From the NCBI RefSeq assembly GCF_040219615.1, contig NZ_JAVJSE010000040.1:201794-265793 (forward strand): 64,000 bases of DNA, given 5' to 3'. The notes under the pieces were generated by a model, which had not been told where the DNA came from, searched no databases, and worked only from the letters and a program-made list of their open reading frames with translations. The DNA is from Thalassobaculum_A sp040219615. GTDB lineage: Bacteria > Pseudomonadota > Alphaproteobacteria > Thalassobaculales > Thalassobaculaceae. The translations under genes and the position numbers were made by a program. Shown here piece after piece: positions 8,267 to 17,468 of this stretch. The stretch's first letter is position 1. Each line of letters starts with the position of its first letter.

Positions 8267-8983
8267 TTATGCGGCCTCTCCGCCGAGAAACACCCGGCGG
8301 ACGCTTGGATCGGCCGCTAGTTCGTCCGCGCGTCCGGACATGCTGTTGCGCCCGTCGACCAGGATGTAGCCGCGGGTCGCGATCGACAGGGCCTGCAGGG
8401 CGTTCTGCTCGACCATGGCGATCGACAGGCCCTCGGCGTTGATCGCCACGATGGTCTCGAACAGCTGCTCGGCCGCGATCGGCGACAGGCCGGCCGAGGG
8501 CTCGTCCAGCAGCAGCACCGCCGGCTCCACCATCAGCGCCATCGCCATCGCCAGGATCTGCCGCTGGCCGCCGGACAGCGTGCGCGCCATCTGGCGACGC
8601 TTCTCGGCCAGGATCGGGAAGCGCTCCAGGATCCGCTCGATCCGCGCCGGCGTGTTGGCCGGATCGACGTAGCCGCCCATCTCCAGGTTCTCGCGCACGC
8701 TCAGCGTGCCGAACACGTTGTGCTCCTGCGGCACGAAGGCCAGGCCGAGCCGGGCGATCTCGCGCGGCGGCCGGCCCTGGATCGGCTTGCCGTCCAGCAT
8801 GATGGTCCCGCGGCTCGGCTTCAGGATCCCGGCGATCGCCTTCAGCAGGGTCGACTTGCCGGCACCGTTCGGGCCGATGATGCTGACGATCTCGCCGGGC
8901 TGCACCTCCAGGTCGACGCCCTTGAGGATCTCGTCGGCGGCGGTGTAGCCGGCCACGATCCCGGACACGCTCAGGAGGCCCAT
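8267..8983 (-). CDS. livF: ABC transporter ATPase (LivF-like)
   Basis: This 238-residue ATPase has Walker A GPNGAGKST, the Q-loop in FVPQEHNVFG, signature LSGGQRQ, Walker B AVLLLDEPSAGLSP and the switch region MVEQNALQAL. The length and the PQEHNVFGTLSV segment are typical of LivF. It starts inside the end of the LivG gene (13-base overlap) and forms a heterodimer with it to energise the LivH/LivM channel. Confidence 0.93.
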   Translation of the reverse strand: MGLLSVSGIVAGYTAADEILKGVDLEVQPGEIVSIIGPNGAGKSTLLKAIAGILKPSRGTIMLDGKPIQGRPPREIARLGLAFVPQEHNVFGTLSVRENLEMGGYVDPANTPARIERILERFPILAEKRRQMARTLSGGQRQILAMAMALMVEPAVLLLDEPSAGLSPIAAEQLFETIVAINAEGLSIAMVEQNALQALSIATRGYILVDGRNSMSGRADELAADPSVRRVFLGGEAA

Positions 8984-9741
8984 CGGCGCTTCCCCATGTA
9001 GGCGTCCTGGACGCGCTCGTCGGCGGCAACCTCGGCGAAGCTGCCCTGGGCCAGGTGACGGCCCTCGGCCATGACGATCACCGGGTCGCAGAGCCGGGCG
9101 ATCATGTCCATGTGATGCTCGATCACCAGGAAGGTGATGCCCTCGTCGCACAGCGACCGCAGGTGGTCGGCGATCTGGTTGGCCAACGTCGGGTTGACCC
9201 CGGCGATCGGCTCGTCCAGCAGGATCAGCTTCGGCTCGGTCATCAGCGCCCGGCCGATCTCCAGCAGCTTCTTCTGGCCGCCGGACAGGTCGGAGGCCGC
9301 GTTGTTCAGCACATGCCCGAGGTTGAGCCGCCGGGCGATGCCGACCGCGCGCTCGCGCACCTCGTCCTCGCGCGCCGCCTGGTCGCCGGTCCACAGCAGC
9401 GCCTTCCAGAGCGTCTCGCCGGGCTGCCGGGCGCCGTACAGCATCAGGTTCTCCAGCACCGACAGCCGCGGGAAACCGCGGGCGATCTGGAAGGTCCGCA
9501 CCAGCCCGGCCTGGGTGATCCGCTCCGGACGCCAGCCGGTGATGTCGTGCCCGTCGAAGGTGACGCTGCCGCTGTCGGGCGGCACCAGGCCGGTGATGCA
9601 GTGGAACAGGGTGGTCTTGCCGGCGCCGTTCGGACCGATGAGCCCGGTGATGGTGCCGGCCTCGACGGCAAGGTCCACGCCCGCCAGGGCCTGGACGCCG
9701 TAGAAGTTCCGGTGGAGGTCGCGAACCTGGAGAAGCCCCAT
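8971..9741 (-). CDS. livG: ABC transporter ATPase (LivG-like)
   Basis: This 256-residue ATPase has Walker A GPNGAGKTT, the LivG-type segment RTFQIARGFPRLSVLENLM, signature LSGGQKKLLEIGRAL, Walker B LILLDEPIAGVNP and the H-loop VIEHHMDMI. It is the first gene of the importer operon, with about 75 bases separating it from the end of the gamma-glutamyltransferase gene on the same strand. Transcription could therefore continue from that gene or start in the short gap. Confidence 0.93.
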   Translation of the reverse strand: MGLLQVRDLHRNFYGVQALAGVDLAVEAGTITGLIGPNGAGKTTLFHCITGLVPPDSGSVTFDGHDITGWRPERITQAGLVRTFQIARGFPRLSVLENLMLYGARQPGETLWKALLWTGDQAAREDEVRERAVGIARRLNLGHVLNNAASDLSGGQKKLLEIGRALMTEPKLILLDEPIAGVNPTLANQIADHLRSLCDEGITFLVIEHHMDMIARLCDPVIVMAEGRHLAQGSFAEVAADERVQDAYMGKRRWAS

Positions 9742-9816
9742 GACGGGAGAACTCTAGCTGGAACTATTCGAACGGCGATAGGTCAATTCGTATCTCCTCC
9801 GGAATGAATGCCAGTG

Positions 9817-11517
9817 TTACCAGCCGAGGGCGTAGGTCGGGCGGCGATGGTCCGAGGCCGCCACGAGGCTGCCGCCGGGACCCGGCGCGATGGCGCAGAC
9901 CGACCCGGCGAGATAGGTGCTGTCGGGCCAGCGGCCGACGGTATGGCCGAGCTTCCCGAGCCCGGCGAGCGTGTCCTCGGCGATCCGCCCCTCGGCCTTG
10001 ACGAGGCCCGGGAAGGCGGTGTGCGGCTCGAAGGTGTCGGGCTGGCTGTAGGTCGCGACCCGCGGCATCTCGACCGCCAGCTGCGGCGGCATCTCCCACA
10101 CCAGCAGGTTCAGGAGGAACTGGGTCATCGCCTGGATCTGGACGTCGCCGCCCGGCGTGCCGAACGGCATCGCCCGCCCGTCCGGCGCGATCCACATCGC
10201 CGGGTTCGGGGTGAGCCGCGGACGCTTGCCCGGCGCGATGCCGCTCGGATGGCTCGGATCGCCCCAGCTCGCCGAGCCGCGCGACGACGGCACCAGGCCG
10301 GTGCCGGGGATCACCGGGCTCTGATAGGAGACGTCGCTGGGCGTCGCCGAGAACGTGTTGCCCCAGCGGTCGACCGCGCAGACATAGGAGGTGTCGGGCG
10401 GCGGCGGCGGGTCGCCGGCACCGATCGCCGGGGTCCGCCGGCCCGGCGCGTCGAGCCCGGGCGGCGGCAGGTCGGGCCAGGCCCGGTCAAGGTGCAGCTG
10501 GCCGCGGCGCTCCTGGGCATAGGCCTCGCTCAACAGCCAGTCGACCGGCACGTCGACGAAGTTCGGGTCGCCGAACATGTGCTCGCGGTCGGCGAACGCC
10601 AGCTTGATGCTCTCGAGCAGCAGGTGGAGGTGCTCGGGGCCGTTGTGCGGCAGGCTGGCCAGGTCGTAGCCCTTCAGCAGGTTGACGACCATCGCCAGCA
10701 CCGGCCCCTGGCACCAGGCGTCGCAGCACAGCAGCGTGCCGCCGGCGAAGCCGGTCTGCACCGGCGGCGCGATGTTCACCCGGTAGGAGGTCAGGTCGGC
10801 CTCGCGCAGCAGGCCGCCATTGGCCTCGTGGTAGGCGACGATGCGGCGGCCGAGGTCGCCGCGGTAGAACGCGTCGCGCGCCGCCTGCAGCCCGGCCGCC
10901 CGGCCGCCCGAGGCCTTCGCCGCCTCCTGGTCGACCATGTATTGCAGCGATCGGCCGAGATCCTCCTGCCGGAAAATGTCGCCGGCCCGGGGCAGCTTGC
11001 CGCCCGGCAGATAGATCGAGGCGTTCTCGTCCCACTCCCGGTATTCGTCGGCGTGCTCGGCGATCACCGAGGCGGTCAGGCGGTGCAGCGGGAAGCCGTC
11101 GCGGGCCAGCCGGACAGCACCCTGCGCGACCTCGCCGAACGACATCGTGCCGTAGCGCTGCAGCGCCTCGATCCAGGCGGCGGGCGCGGCCGGTACAACC
11201 GTACGCTGAAGCCCCCGGGGAATCCGGCCGCCGTGCTCCCGGCAGAAGCTTTGCGGATCGAGGGCGCTCGGCCAGCCGCCCAGGCCGTCGATGGTGATGG
11301 TCTCGCCGGCCGCCGTCCGGATCATGATCGGCGCCACGCCGGCGATGTTCACCAGGTCGCTCTGCACCACGCCGAGGGCCAGTCCGCCGGCGACGCCGGC
11401 GTCGATCGCGTTGCCGCCGGCCTCCAGCACGGTGAACGCCGCGTGCGCCGCCAGATAATGCCCAGCAACTACCATGTGGCGAGTTCCGGCGACTTCGGTC
11501 TTCCAAGGATCGGTCAT
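9817..11517 (-). CDS. Gamma-glutamyltransferase family protein
   Basis: This 566-residue Ntn-hydrolase precursor has an N-terminal half with GGNAIDAGVAGGLALGVV and a likely processing and catalytic threonine, Thr376, in PDTSYVCAVDRWGN. This matches the TTHYSVVD motif where GGT proenzymes cut themselves. A glycine pair lies in FGTPGGDVQIQAM. No signal peptide is visible, so it is probably cytoplasmic, unlike E. coli Ggt. The family cleaves or transfers gamma-glutamyl groups, or hydrolyses related acyl amides. The ATG at 11517 was chosen over a start at 11601 because conserved sequence begins there. It lies between two importer operons and diverges from the amidohydrolases, which suggests catabolism of gamma-glutamyl or N-acyl compounds. 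Confidence 0.88.
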   Translation of the reverse strand: MTDPWKTEVAGTRHMVVAGHYLAAHAAFTVLEAGGNAIDAGVAGGLALGVVQSDLVNIAGVAPIMIRTAAGETITIDGLGGWPSALDPQSFCREHGGRIPRGLQRTVVPAAPAAWIEALQRYGTMSFGEVAQGAVRLARDGFPLHRLTASVIAEHADEYREWDENASIYLPGGKLPRAGDIFRQEDLGRSLQYMVDQEAAKASGGRAAGLQAARDAFYRGDLGRRIVAYHEANGGLLREADLTSYRVNIAPPVQTGFAGGTLLCCDAWCQGPVLAMVVNLLKGYDLASLPHNGPEHLHLLLESIKLAFADREHMFGDPNFVDVPVDWLLSEAYAQERRGQLHLDRAWPDLPPPGLDAPGRRTPAIGAGDPPPPPDTSYVCAVDRWGNTFSATPSDVSYQSPVIPGTGLVPSSRGSASWGDPSHPSGIAPGKRPRLTPNPAMWIAPDGRAMPFGTPGGDVQIQAMTQFLLNLLVWEMPPQLAVEMPRVATYSQPDTFEPHTAFPGLVKAEGRIAEDTLAGLGKLGHTVGRWPDSTYLAGSVCAIAPGPGGSLVAASDHRRPTYALGW

Positions 11518-11684
11518 GGCGGGGAGGCTCCGGGAGGAAGGCGACCACCCAACGATAGGCCGTCTCCGTGCGGCTACAAAGGGGGCAATGCGGCGGAGCA
11601 TTTGCCGAATTCGCGGTCACGTTGACGCCGCCGCGTTTCTGACCTTTGCTTCCGGGGTCACGGACATGGATGTGGAGGGGTGCG

Positions 11685-12920
11685 GTGGGTCAAACGCTGT
11701 TCCGGAACTTCCGGATGCTCGACCCCGAGCGGGACGAGACGGTCGGAGGCTTCGAGCTGCTGGTCGAGGGCGAGCGCATCCGCGAGGTGTCCGAGCGCCC
11801 GATCAGGGCCGACGGCGCGGCGGTCGTCGACTGCGGCGGCCGGACCCTGATGCCCGGGCTGATCGACAGCCATGTGCACGTGGTGCTGAGCGAGGTGTTC
11901 CTGCGCCAGCTCGAGAACGTACCGCTGACGCTCATGACCGCCCGGTCGATGGGCCTGATGCGGGCCATGCTGGACCGCGGATTCACCACCGTGCGCGACA
12001 CCGGCGGCGCCGACTGGGGGCTGAAGGCGGCGGTCGACCAGGGCCTGTCGCCCGGTCCGCGGCTGTTCATCGCCGGCCGGGCGATCGGCCCGACCGGCGG
12101 CCACAGCGACGGTCGCCGCCGCACCGACAACGGACCGAGCTGCTACTGCTGCAACGCCATGGCCTTCACCATGCGGGTCGCGGACGGCGTGTCGGACGTC
12201 CGCAAGGCGGTGCGCGAGGAGATGCGCCAGGGCTGCGATCACGTGAAGATCATGATGTCCGGCGGCGTCGCCTCGCCGTTCGATCCGCTCGACAGCATGC
12301 AGTACTCGCCGGGCGAAGTGGCCGCGGCGGTCGAGGAGGCGACCAGCTTCGGGCGCTACACCTGCGCCCACGCCTACACCCCCGAGGCGATCACCCGGGC
12401 CGCCGAGAGCGGCGTGCGCACCATCGAGCACGGCAACCTGATCGACGAGGCCAGCGCGAAGCTGATGGCCACGAAGGACATGTTCCTGATCGCCAACCTG
12501 GTCGCCTACTACGCCATGCGCGAGCGGGGCGCCGAGTTCAACATGCCGGCGGATATGCTGGAGAAGAACGAGATGGTGATCGACGGCGGGCTGCGGTCGC
12601 TGGAGATCTGCAAGCGGGCCGGGGTGCCGGTCGCCTATGGCAGCGACCTGCTCGGCCAGCTCCAGGTCGACCAGGCCCGCGAGTTCGTGATCCGCTCCGA
12701 GGTGCTGTCGCCGATCGAGATCATCCGTTCCGCCACGCTGGTAGGCGCCCAGGTGGTGCGCCGCGAGGGCGAGCTCGGCTGCCTGCGGCCGGGCGCCCTC
12801 GCCGACCTGCTGGTGATCGACGGCGACCCGTTGAAGAACCTGAGCCTGTTCCTGAACCCCGACGCCAACCTCGCCGCGATCGTGAAGGGCGGCAGTTTCC
12901 ACAAGAACACCCTGAACTGA
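11685..12920 (+). CDS. Metal-dependent amidohydrolase, COG1228 family (first of tandem pair)
   Basis: This 411-residue amidohydrolase belongs to the imidazolonepropionase-like group. It has the metal motif LIDSHVHV, a probable metal-bridging lysine in DHVKIMMSGG, further histidine ligands in CAHAY and TIEHGN, and the aspartate AYGSDLLG. A cysteine-rich SCYCCNA lies after TGGHSDGR. Characterised COG1228 members include dipeptidases and prolidases as well as imidazolonepropionase. The GTG at 11685 was chosen: a GGAGGGG site lies just upstream at 11674-11680 and the protein then aligns from residue 1 with its neighbour; ATG 11670 is the alternative. It is the first gene of an operon with its paralogue and a PotABCD-type importer. 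Confidence 0.82.
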   Translation: MGQTLFRNFRMLDPERDETVGGFELLVEGERIREVSERPIRADGAAVVDCGGRTLMPGLIDSHVHVVLSEVFLRQLENVPLTLMTARSMGLMRAMLDRGFTTVRDTGGADWGLKAAVDQGLSPGPRLFIAGRAIGPTGGHSDGRRRTDNGPSCYCCNAMAFTMRVADGVSDVRKAVREEMRQGCDHVKIMMSGGVASPFDPLDSMQYSPGEVAAAVEEATSFGRYTCAHAYTPEAITRAAESGVRTIEHGNLIDEASAKLMATKDMFLIANLVAYYAMRERGAEFNMPADMLEKNEMVIDGGLRSLEICKRAGVPVAYGSDLLGQLQVDQAREFVIRSEVLSPIEIIRSATLVGAQVVRREGELGCLRPGALADLLVIDGDPLKNLSLFLNPDANLAAIVKGGSFHKNTLN

Positions 12921-13036
12921 CGCGCCGGGTATTTCCGTTCGCGCCCGCCTGCCCTAGCCTTGCCGCTCTCCCGCCTTGGGGTCGCACCGCGCCTCTCGCC
13001 GACCCGCCCAAGACGCAATACCGAGGACGACCCGCC

Positions 13037-14284
13037 ATGGCCCCGACCGGTAGCTTGCTGTTGTTTCGAAACCTGCGCCTGCTCGACCCGCGTTTCGATG
13101 AGGCGCGCGGCGGCTACGAGGTGCTGGTCGAGGGCGATCGCATCCGCGAGGTCACGGACGGGCCGATCAAGGCCGACGGGGCCGCGGCGATCGACTGCGG
13201 CGGCCGGGTGCTGATGCCGGGCCTGATCGACAGCCACGTGCACTGCATGCACAGCGAGGTCTACATGCGGCGCATGGAAGACGTGCCGCTGACCCTCGCC
13301 ACCGCGCGTTGCGCGGTCCGCCTCAAGTCCATGCTGGACCGCGGCTTCACGACGGTGCGCGACACCGGCGGCACCGACTGGGGGGTCAAGACGGCGCTCG
13401 AACAGGGCCTGATCGTAGGGCCGCGGCTGTTCATCGCCGGGCGCTCGATCGGCCCGACCGGCGGCCACTCCGACGGCCGCGGCCGCACCAACCAGGGCTA
13501 TCCCTGCTACTGCTGCAACGCCTTCGCCAACCTGCGCGAGATGGTCGACGGCGAGGAGGACCTGCGCCGGGTGGTGCGCGAGCAAATGCGGCAGGGCGCC
13601 GATCACGTGAAGATCATGGTCTCGGGCGGCGTCGCCTCGCCCTTCGATCCGCTCGACTCCCTGCAGTTCTCGGTCGGCGAGATCCAGACCGCGGTCGAGG
13701 AGGCCGAGGCCTTCGGCCGCTACGTCTGCGCCCACGCCTACGGCGCCGAGGCAATCGAGCGGGCGGTGGCGAACGGGGTGCGGACCATCGAGCACGGCAA
13801 CCTGATCGACGACAGCCGGGCCGAGCTGATGGCGCGCGAGGGCGCCTATCTGGTCGCCAACCTGGTGGCCTATGTGGCGATGAAGGAACGCGCCGCCGAA
13901 TACGGCATGCCGGCGGAGATGCTCGAGAAGAACGACATGGTGCTCGAGGGCGGCTACCGCAGCCTGGAGATCTGCAAGCGCGCCGGCGTGAAGGTCGCCT
14001 ACGGCTCCGACCTGCTGGGCGCCCTGCTGGACGACCAGAGCCGCGAGTTCTCGATCCGCACCGAGGTGGTCTCGCCGCTCGAGGTGATCCGCTCGGCGAC
14101 GCTGATCGGCGCCGAGGTGGTGCGCCGGCCCGGCAAGCTCGGGGTCGTCGAACCCGGTGCCTGGGCCGACCTGATCGTGGTCGACGACGATCCGCTGCAG
14201 GACATCACCCTGCTCGAGGGCCAGGGCAGGCATCTGGCGGCGATCATGAAGGATGGCAGCTTCCACAAGAACCGGCTGCACTGA
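13037..14284 (+). CDS. Metal-dependent amidohydrolase, COG1228 family (second of tandem pair)
   Basis: This 415-residue protein is closely related to the preceding one over its full length. It shares the metal ligands (LIDSHVHC, DHVKIMVSGG, CAHAYG, TIEHGN, AYGSDLLG), the CYCCNA motif and even the C-terminal GSFHKN ending, so the pair arose by tandem duplication. Differences cluster around residues 150-180 and in the last 60 residues, which may change substrate preference. It starts at ATG 13037 and the PotC-like permease gene follows 15 bases after its stop. It likely hydrolyses an imported peptide-like or amide compound in the cytoplasm. Confidence 0.85.
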   Translation: MAPTGSLLLFRNLRLLDPRFDEARGGYEVLVEGDRIREVTDGPIKADGAAAIDCGGRVLMPGLIDSHVHCMHSEVYMRRMEDVPLTLATARCAVRLKSMLDRGFTTVRDTGGTDWGVKTALEQGLIVGPRLFIAGRSIGPTGGHSDGRGRTNQGYPCYCCNAFANLREMVDGEEDLRRVVREQMRQGADHVKIMVSGGVASPFDPLDSLQFSVGEIQTAVEEAEAFGRYVCAHAYGAEAIERAVANGVRTIEHGNLIDDSRAELMAREGAYLVANLVAYVAMKERAAEYGMPAEMLEKNDMVLEGGYRSLEICKRAGVKVAYGSDLLGALLDDQSREFSIRTEVVSPLEVIRSATLIGAEVVRRPGKLGVVEPGAWADLIVVDDDPLQDITLLEGQGRHLAAIMKDGSFHKNRLH

Positions 14285-14299
14285 GGGAGACGGGGCGGG

Positions 14300-15133
14300 A
14301 TGATGGGAACGGTCGGCATCGACACACGGGCAATCGGGCGCTGGGCGCTCCTCGCGGCGGCGGCGCTGACCCTGCTGTACATCCTGCTGCCGCTGTTCTC
14401 GGTCACCTGGCTGTCGTTCTACCGCCAGGAGATCCCGTCCTTCCCGCCGGACGGCTACACCCTGCGCTGGTACTCCTCGATCATCGACAATGACCGGTTC
14501 GTCGACGGCCTGCTGCTGAGCATCCAGCTCGGCGTCAGCGCGACCGCCATCGGTCTGGCGGTCAGCGTGCCGGCGGCGCTGTGCATCTCCCGGTTCCGGT
14601 TCCCCGGCCGCGAGGCCCTGAACAACCTGCTGCTGCTGCCGCTGATGGTGCCGGGGGTGGTGCTGGGCACGGCGCTGTACGTCTTCCACGTCGAGGCGGA
14701 GATCGCGACCGGCGGCGAGTACGGGATCCTGGGCTCGACCATGGGCCTGCTGTCCGGCCACGTGCTGGTGGTGATCCCGTGGGTGGTCCGGCTGGTGCTG
14801 GCCAGCCTCGCGGGCTTCGACCGCACGCTCGAGGAGGCCGCCCACAACCTGGGCGCCGACCGCCTGACCACGTTCCGCCGGATCACCCTGCCGGGGATCC
14901 TGCCGGGCGTGGTGGCCGGCGCGATGTTCGGGTTCGTGGCGTCGTTCGGCAACCTCGAGATGAGCCTGTTCCTGGTCGGCCCCGGCCGCACGACCCTGCC
15001 GATCGCCATCCTGCAGTACCTGGAATGGAAGATCGACCCGTCGATCGCGGCAGTGTCGGTGGTGCAGATCGCCCTGATCGGCGCCGCCATGCTCATTACC
15101 GACCGTTTCGTGAAGATCAGCCGCGTGGTGTGA
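14300..15133 (+). CDS. ABC importer permease, PotC-like
   Basis: This 277-residue membrane protein has six predicted helices and the binding-protein-dependent permease motif EEAAHNLGADRLTTFRRITLP, which docks on the ATPase. The segments LPLMVPGVVLGTALY and FVASFGNLEMSLFL are typical of spermidine/putrescine-type (PotC/PhnV-like) permeases. A start codon pair ATGATG lies at 14300-14305. It is in an operon of two amidohydrolases and this importer, so the substrate is likely what they degrade rather than a polyamine. Confidence 0.88.
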   Translation: MMGTVGIDTRAIGRWALLAAAALTLLYILLPLFSVTWLSFYRQEIPSFPPDGYTLRWYSSIIDNDRFVDGLLLSIQLGVSATAIGLAVSVPAALCISRFRFPGREALNNLLLLPLMVPGVVLGTALYVFHVEAEIATGGEYGILGSTMGLLSGHVLVVIPWVVRLVLASLAGFDRTLEEAAHNLGADRLTTFRRITLPGILPGVVAGAMFGFVASFGNLEMSLFLVGPGRTTLPIAILQYLEWKIDPSIAAVSVVQIALIGAAMLITDRFVKISRVV

Positions 15134-15140
15134 GAGAACT

Positions 15141-16235
15141 ATGGCCCGTCTCGAACTGAACCAGCTCTCGAAGCGCTACGGCGACTTCTTCGCCGCCCGT
15201 GACGTCACCCTGGACGTCGCCGACGGCGAGTTCCTGGTGCTGCTCGGCCCGTCGGGCTGCGGCAAGACCACGACCCTGCGGATGATCGCCGGTTTCATCG
15301 AGCCGACCGCCGGGACCGTCCGGCTCGGCGACAACGACGTCACCCGGCTGCCGGCCTGGAAGCGCAACACCGGCCTGGTGTTCCAGAGCTATGCGCTGTT
15401 CCCGCACCTGACGGTCGCCCAGAACGTCGCCTTCGGGCTGGAGATGCGGAAGGTCCCGAAGCCGGATGCCGACCGCCAGGTCGCCGAGGCCCTCGAGCTG
15501 GTCCGGCTCGGCCATCTCGGCGACCGGCTGCCGCGGCAGCTGTCCGGCGGCCAGCAGCAGCGCGTCGCCCTGGCGCGCGCGCTGGTGTTCCGCCCGGACG
15601 TGCTGCTGCTTGACGAGCCGCTGTCGAACCTGGACGCCAAACTGCGCCAGGAGGTCCGGGTCGAGATCCGCAAGCTGCAGCAGTCGCTGAACCTGACCAC
15701 CGTCATGGTGACCCACGACCAGGAGGAGGCGCTGACCATGGCCGACCGCCTGGTGGTGATGAGCGAGGGCTCGGTCAAGCAGGTCGGCACCCAGCGCGAC
15801 CTTTACGAACGACCGGCCGACCGCTTCGTCGCCGGCTTCGTCGGCCGCAGCAGCTTCGTGTCCGGCACGCTCGAGACGCCGCAGCTGTTCCGGACCGCGG
15901 GCGGCGTCCCGGTGGCCTGCAACACCACGCTCATGCCCGGGCCGGCGACCGTCGCCCTGCGGCCGGAGCGGGTGATGGTGGCGCCGGTGCCGCTGTCCGA
16001 GATGGACAACGATTTCCCCGGCGCGGTCGAGTTCGTCTCCTACCTCGGCGGCCTGATCGACCTGCATATCCGTCTGTCGCCGAAGGATCTGGTGATCGCC
16101 CAGATCCCGAACCGCGAGGACGGCTTCATGCCGGCGGTCGGCGACAGGGTTCACGTGGGATGGACGGCGGCCTCGGCCGCGGTGTTTCCGGGAGCCGGCG
16201 ACGCCGCCGGCTCCGACGAGCTTCAGCCGGACTAG
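15141..16235 (+). CDS. ABC importer ATPase, PotA-like
   Basis: This 364-residue ATPase has Walker A GPSGCGKTT, the Q-loop FQSYALFPHL, signature LSGGQQQRVALARAL, Walker B LLLDEPLSNLD and the H-loop MVTHDQEEAL. A C-terminal TOBE-type regulatory region starts at about residue 240. This is the layout of PotA/FbpC/MalK-type ATPases. It starts 7 bases after the permease and energises the PotC/PotB-like pair in this operon. Confidence 0.93.
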   Translation: MARLELNQLSKRYGDFFAARDVTLDVADGEFLVLLGPSGCGKTTTLRMIAGFIEPTAGTVRLGDNDVTRLPAWKRNTGLVFQSYALFPHLTVAQNVAFGLEMRKVPKPDADRQVAEALELVRLGHLGDRLPRQLSGGQQQRVALARALVFRPDVLLLDEPLSNLDAKLRQEVRVEIRKLQQSLNLTTVMVTHDQEEALTMADRLVVMSEGSVKQVGTQRDLYERPADRFVAGFVGRSSFVSGTLETPQLFRTAGGVPVACNTTLMPGPATVALRPERVMVAPVPLSEMDNDFPGAVEFVSYLGGLIDLHIRLSPKDLVIAQIPNREDGFMPAVGDRVHVGWTAASAAVFPGAGDAAGSDELQPD

Positions 16236-16295
16236 CTGGACCGGCCGAGGAGTATGGAACGACAGACTGGCAACCAGGAACAGGGAGTGCGGAAC

Positions 16296-17360
16296 ATGGA
16301 CAAGATCAGGCAAGGCTCGGGGATCTCGCGCCGCAGCGTGATGAAGGGCGCGGCCGCCGTCGCCGGCACCGCGGCGCTCGGCCGCGCCGGCGGTGCGCTG
16401 GCGCAGTCGAAGGGCAAGATCGTCGTCGGAACCTGGGGCGGCGACTACGCCCGGCTGCTGAACAAGAACATCGAGCAGCCCCACCTCATCTCGCAGGGCT
16501 GGGAGGTCATCCAGGACCAGGCCGGCGACCCGCAGCGGCGCAGCAAGATGCTGGCCGAGCGCCGGCTGCCGCGCGGCACCAGCGACGTGCAGGGCCTGTC
16601 GGCCCTGAACATGTACCAGATGTTCGAAGTCGGGGTGACCGACGAGATCGACTACTCGCGGCTCAAGAACGCCAAGAACCTGCTGCCGTCGATGAAGTAC
16701 AAGTACGGCATCGGCCACATCTATTCCGGGAAGGTCGCGGTCTACAACGCCAACCTCGTGAAGACCCCGCCGACCAGCTACAAGGACGTCTTCGATCCGA
16801 AGCACGGCAGCAAGCTGGCGATCATCGACATCCAGTACCAGTACACGCTGGTCGCGGCGGCCCTGGCGGCCGGCGGCGGCGTCACCGACATGGACGGCGC
16901 CAAGAAGCTGCTGCTCGAGGTCCGCAAGGCCGGGGCCCGCATCTACCCGACCAACGAGGCGTTCGCCCAGGGCCTGGCCGCCGACGAGTTCGAGGTCGGC
17001 ATCATGTGGAAGGCCCGGACCGTGCAGTGGCAGGATAAGAACATCAACGTGAAGTCGGTGGCCCCCTCCGAGGGCACGCTGGCCTATACGTCCGGCTTCG
17101 TGATCCCGAAGAACGCCCCGAACAAGGACGGCGCCTACGCCTACCTCGACGCCATGATGGAGCCGTCGGCCCAGGAGGCCTTCGCGATCGACATGGGCTA
17201 CAACCCGACCGTCACCAACGCCAACGTGCCGGCGGAACGGAACGAGCGGATCGGCTTCACGCCGGAGCAGATCGCCAAGCTGGTCGACATGGACTACGGC
17301 TTCATGACCGACCACGACGTCGAGCTGAAGGAGTGGTGGGACAAGGAGTTCAAGGCCTGA
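16296..17360 (+). CDS. Periplasmic binding protein, PotD-like
   Basis: This 354-residue extracytoplasmic protein has a Tat-like leader (SRRSVMKGAAAVAGTAALG, cleavage near GALAQS). It then has the type II binding fold common to PotD and iron or thiamine binders: KIVVGTWGGDY, SGKVAVYNANLV, ATPase-coupled lobes and a conserved C-terminal WWDKEF. ATG 16296 has an AGGGAG site 8 bases upstream, whereas ATG 16254 has its Shine-Dalgarno almost touching the start. It should define specificity for the importer. Polyamine-binding acidic residues cannot be confirmed by eye, so the ligand is open. Confidence 0.88.
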   Translation: MDKIRQGSGISRRSVMKGAAAVAGTAALGRAGGALAQSKGKIVVGTWGGDYARLLNKNIEQPHLISQGWEVIQDQAGDPQRRSKMLAERRLPRGTSDVQGLSALNMYQMFEVGVTDEIDYSRLKNAKNLLPSMKYKYGIGHIYSGKVAVYNANLVKTPPTSYKDVFDPKHGSKLAIIDIQYQYTLVAAALAAGGGVTDMDGAKKLLLEVRKAGARIYPTNEAFAQGLAADEFEVGIMWKARTVQWQDKNINVKSVAPSEGTLAYTSGFVIPKNAPNKDGAYAYLDAMMEPSAQEAFAIDMGYNPTVTNANVPAERNERIGFTPEQIAKLVDMDYGFMTDHDVELKEWWDKEFKA

Positions 17361-17468
17361 TCGCGGGCCTGGACCCTAGACCTTCCGGTCGGACGGACGC
17401 CTGCCGCGATGCGGCGGGCGTCCACGGCCACGCCGCAGTGACCGCCGCAGTGCAGGGGAACTAGCCAG

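Noticed and set aside
8250..9029. Upstream extension of the liv binding protein to a 662-residue frame
   Set aside because: The extension overlaps LivF in another frame and is arginine-rich, while ATG 8249 starts a proper signal peptide.
11474..13036. Fusion-like 936-codon frame running into the second amidohydrolase
   Set aside because: The part before 13037 is the wrong frame of the first amidohydrolase; ATG 13037 gives the conserved N-terminus.
12635..14845. Long open frame of 736 codons on the minus strand
   Set aside because: It is the antisense of the amidohydrolase and permease genes in GC-rich DNA. It is low in hydrophobic residues, has no motif, and the opposite frame encodes clear enzymes.
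15117..17315. Open frame of 732 codons on the minus strand
   Set aside because: It is a shadow of the PotA- and PotD-like genes; its composition is rich in Arg, Gly, His and Asp as expected for antisense of GC-rich codons.
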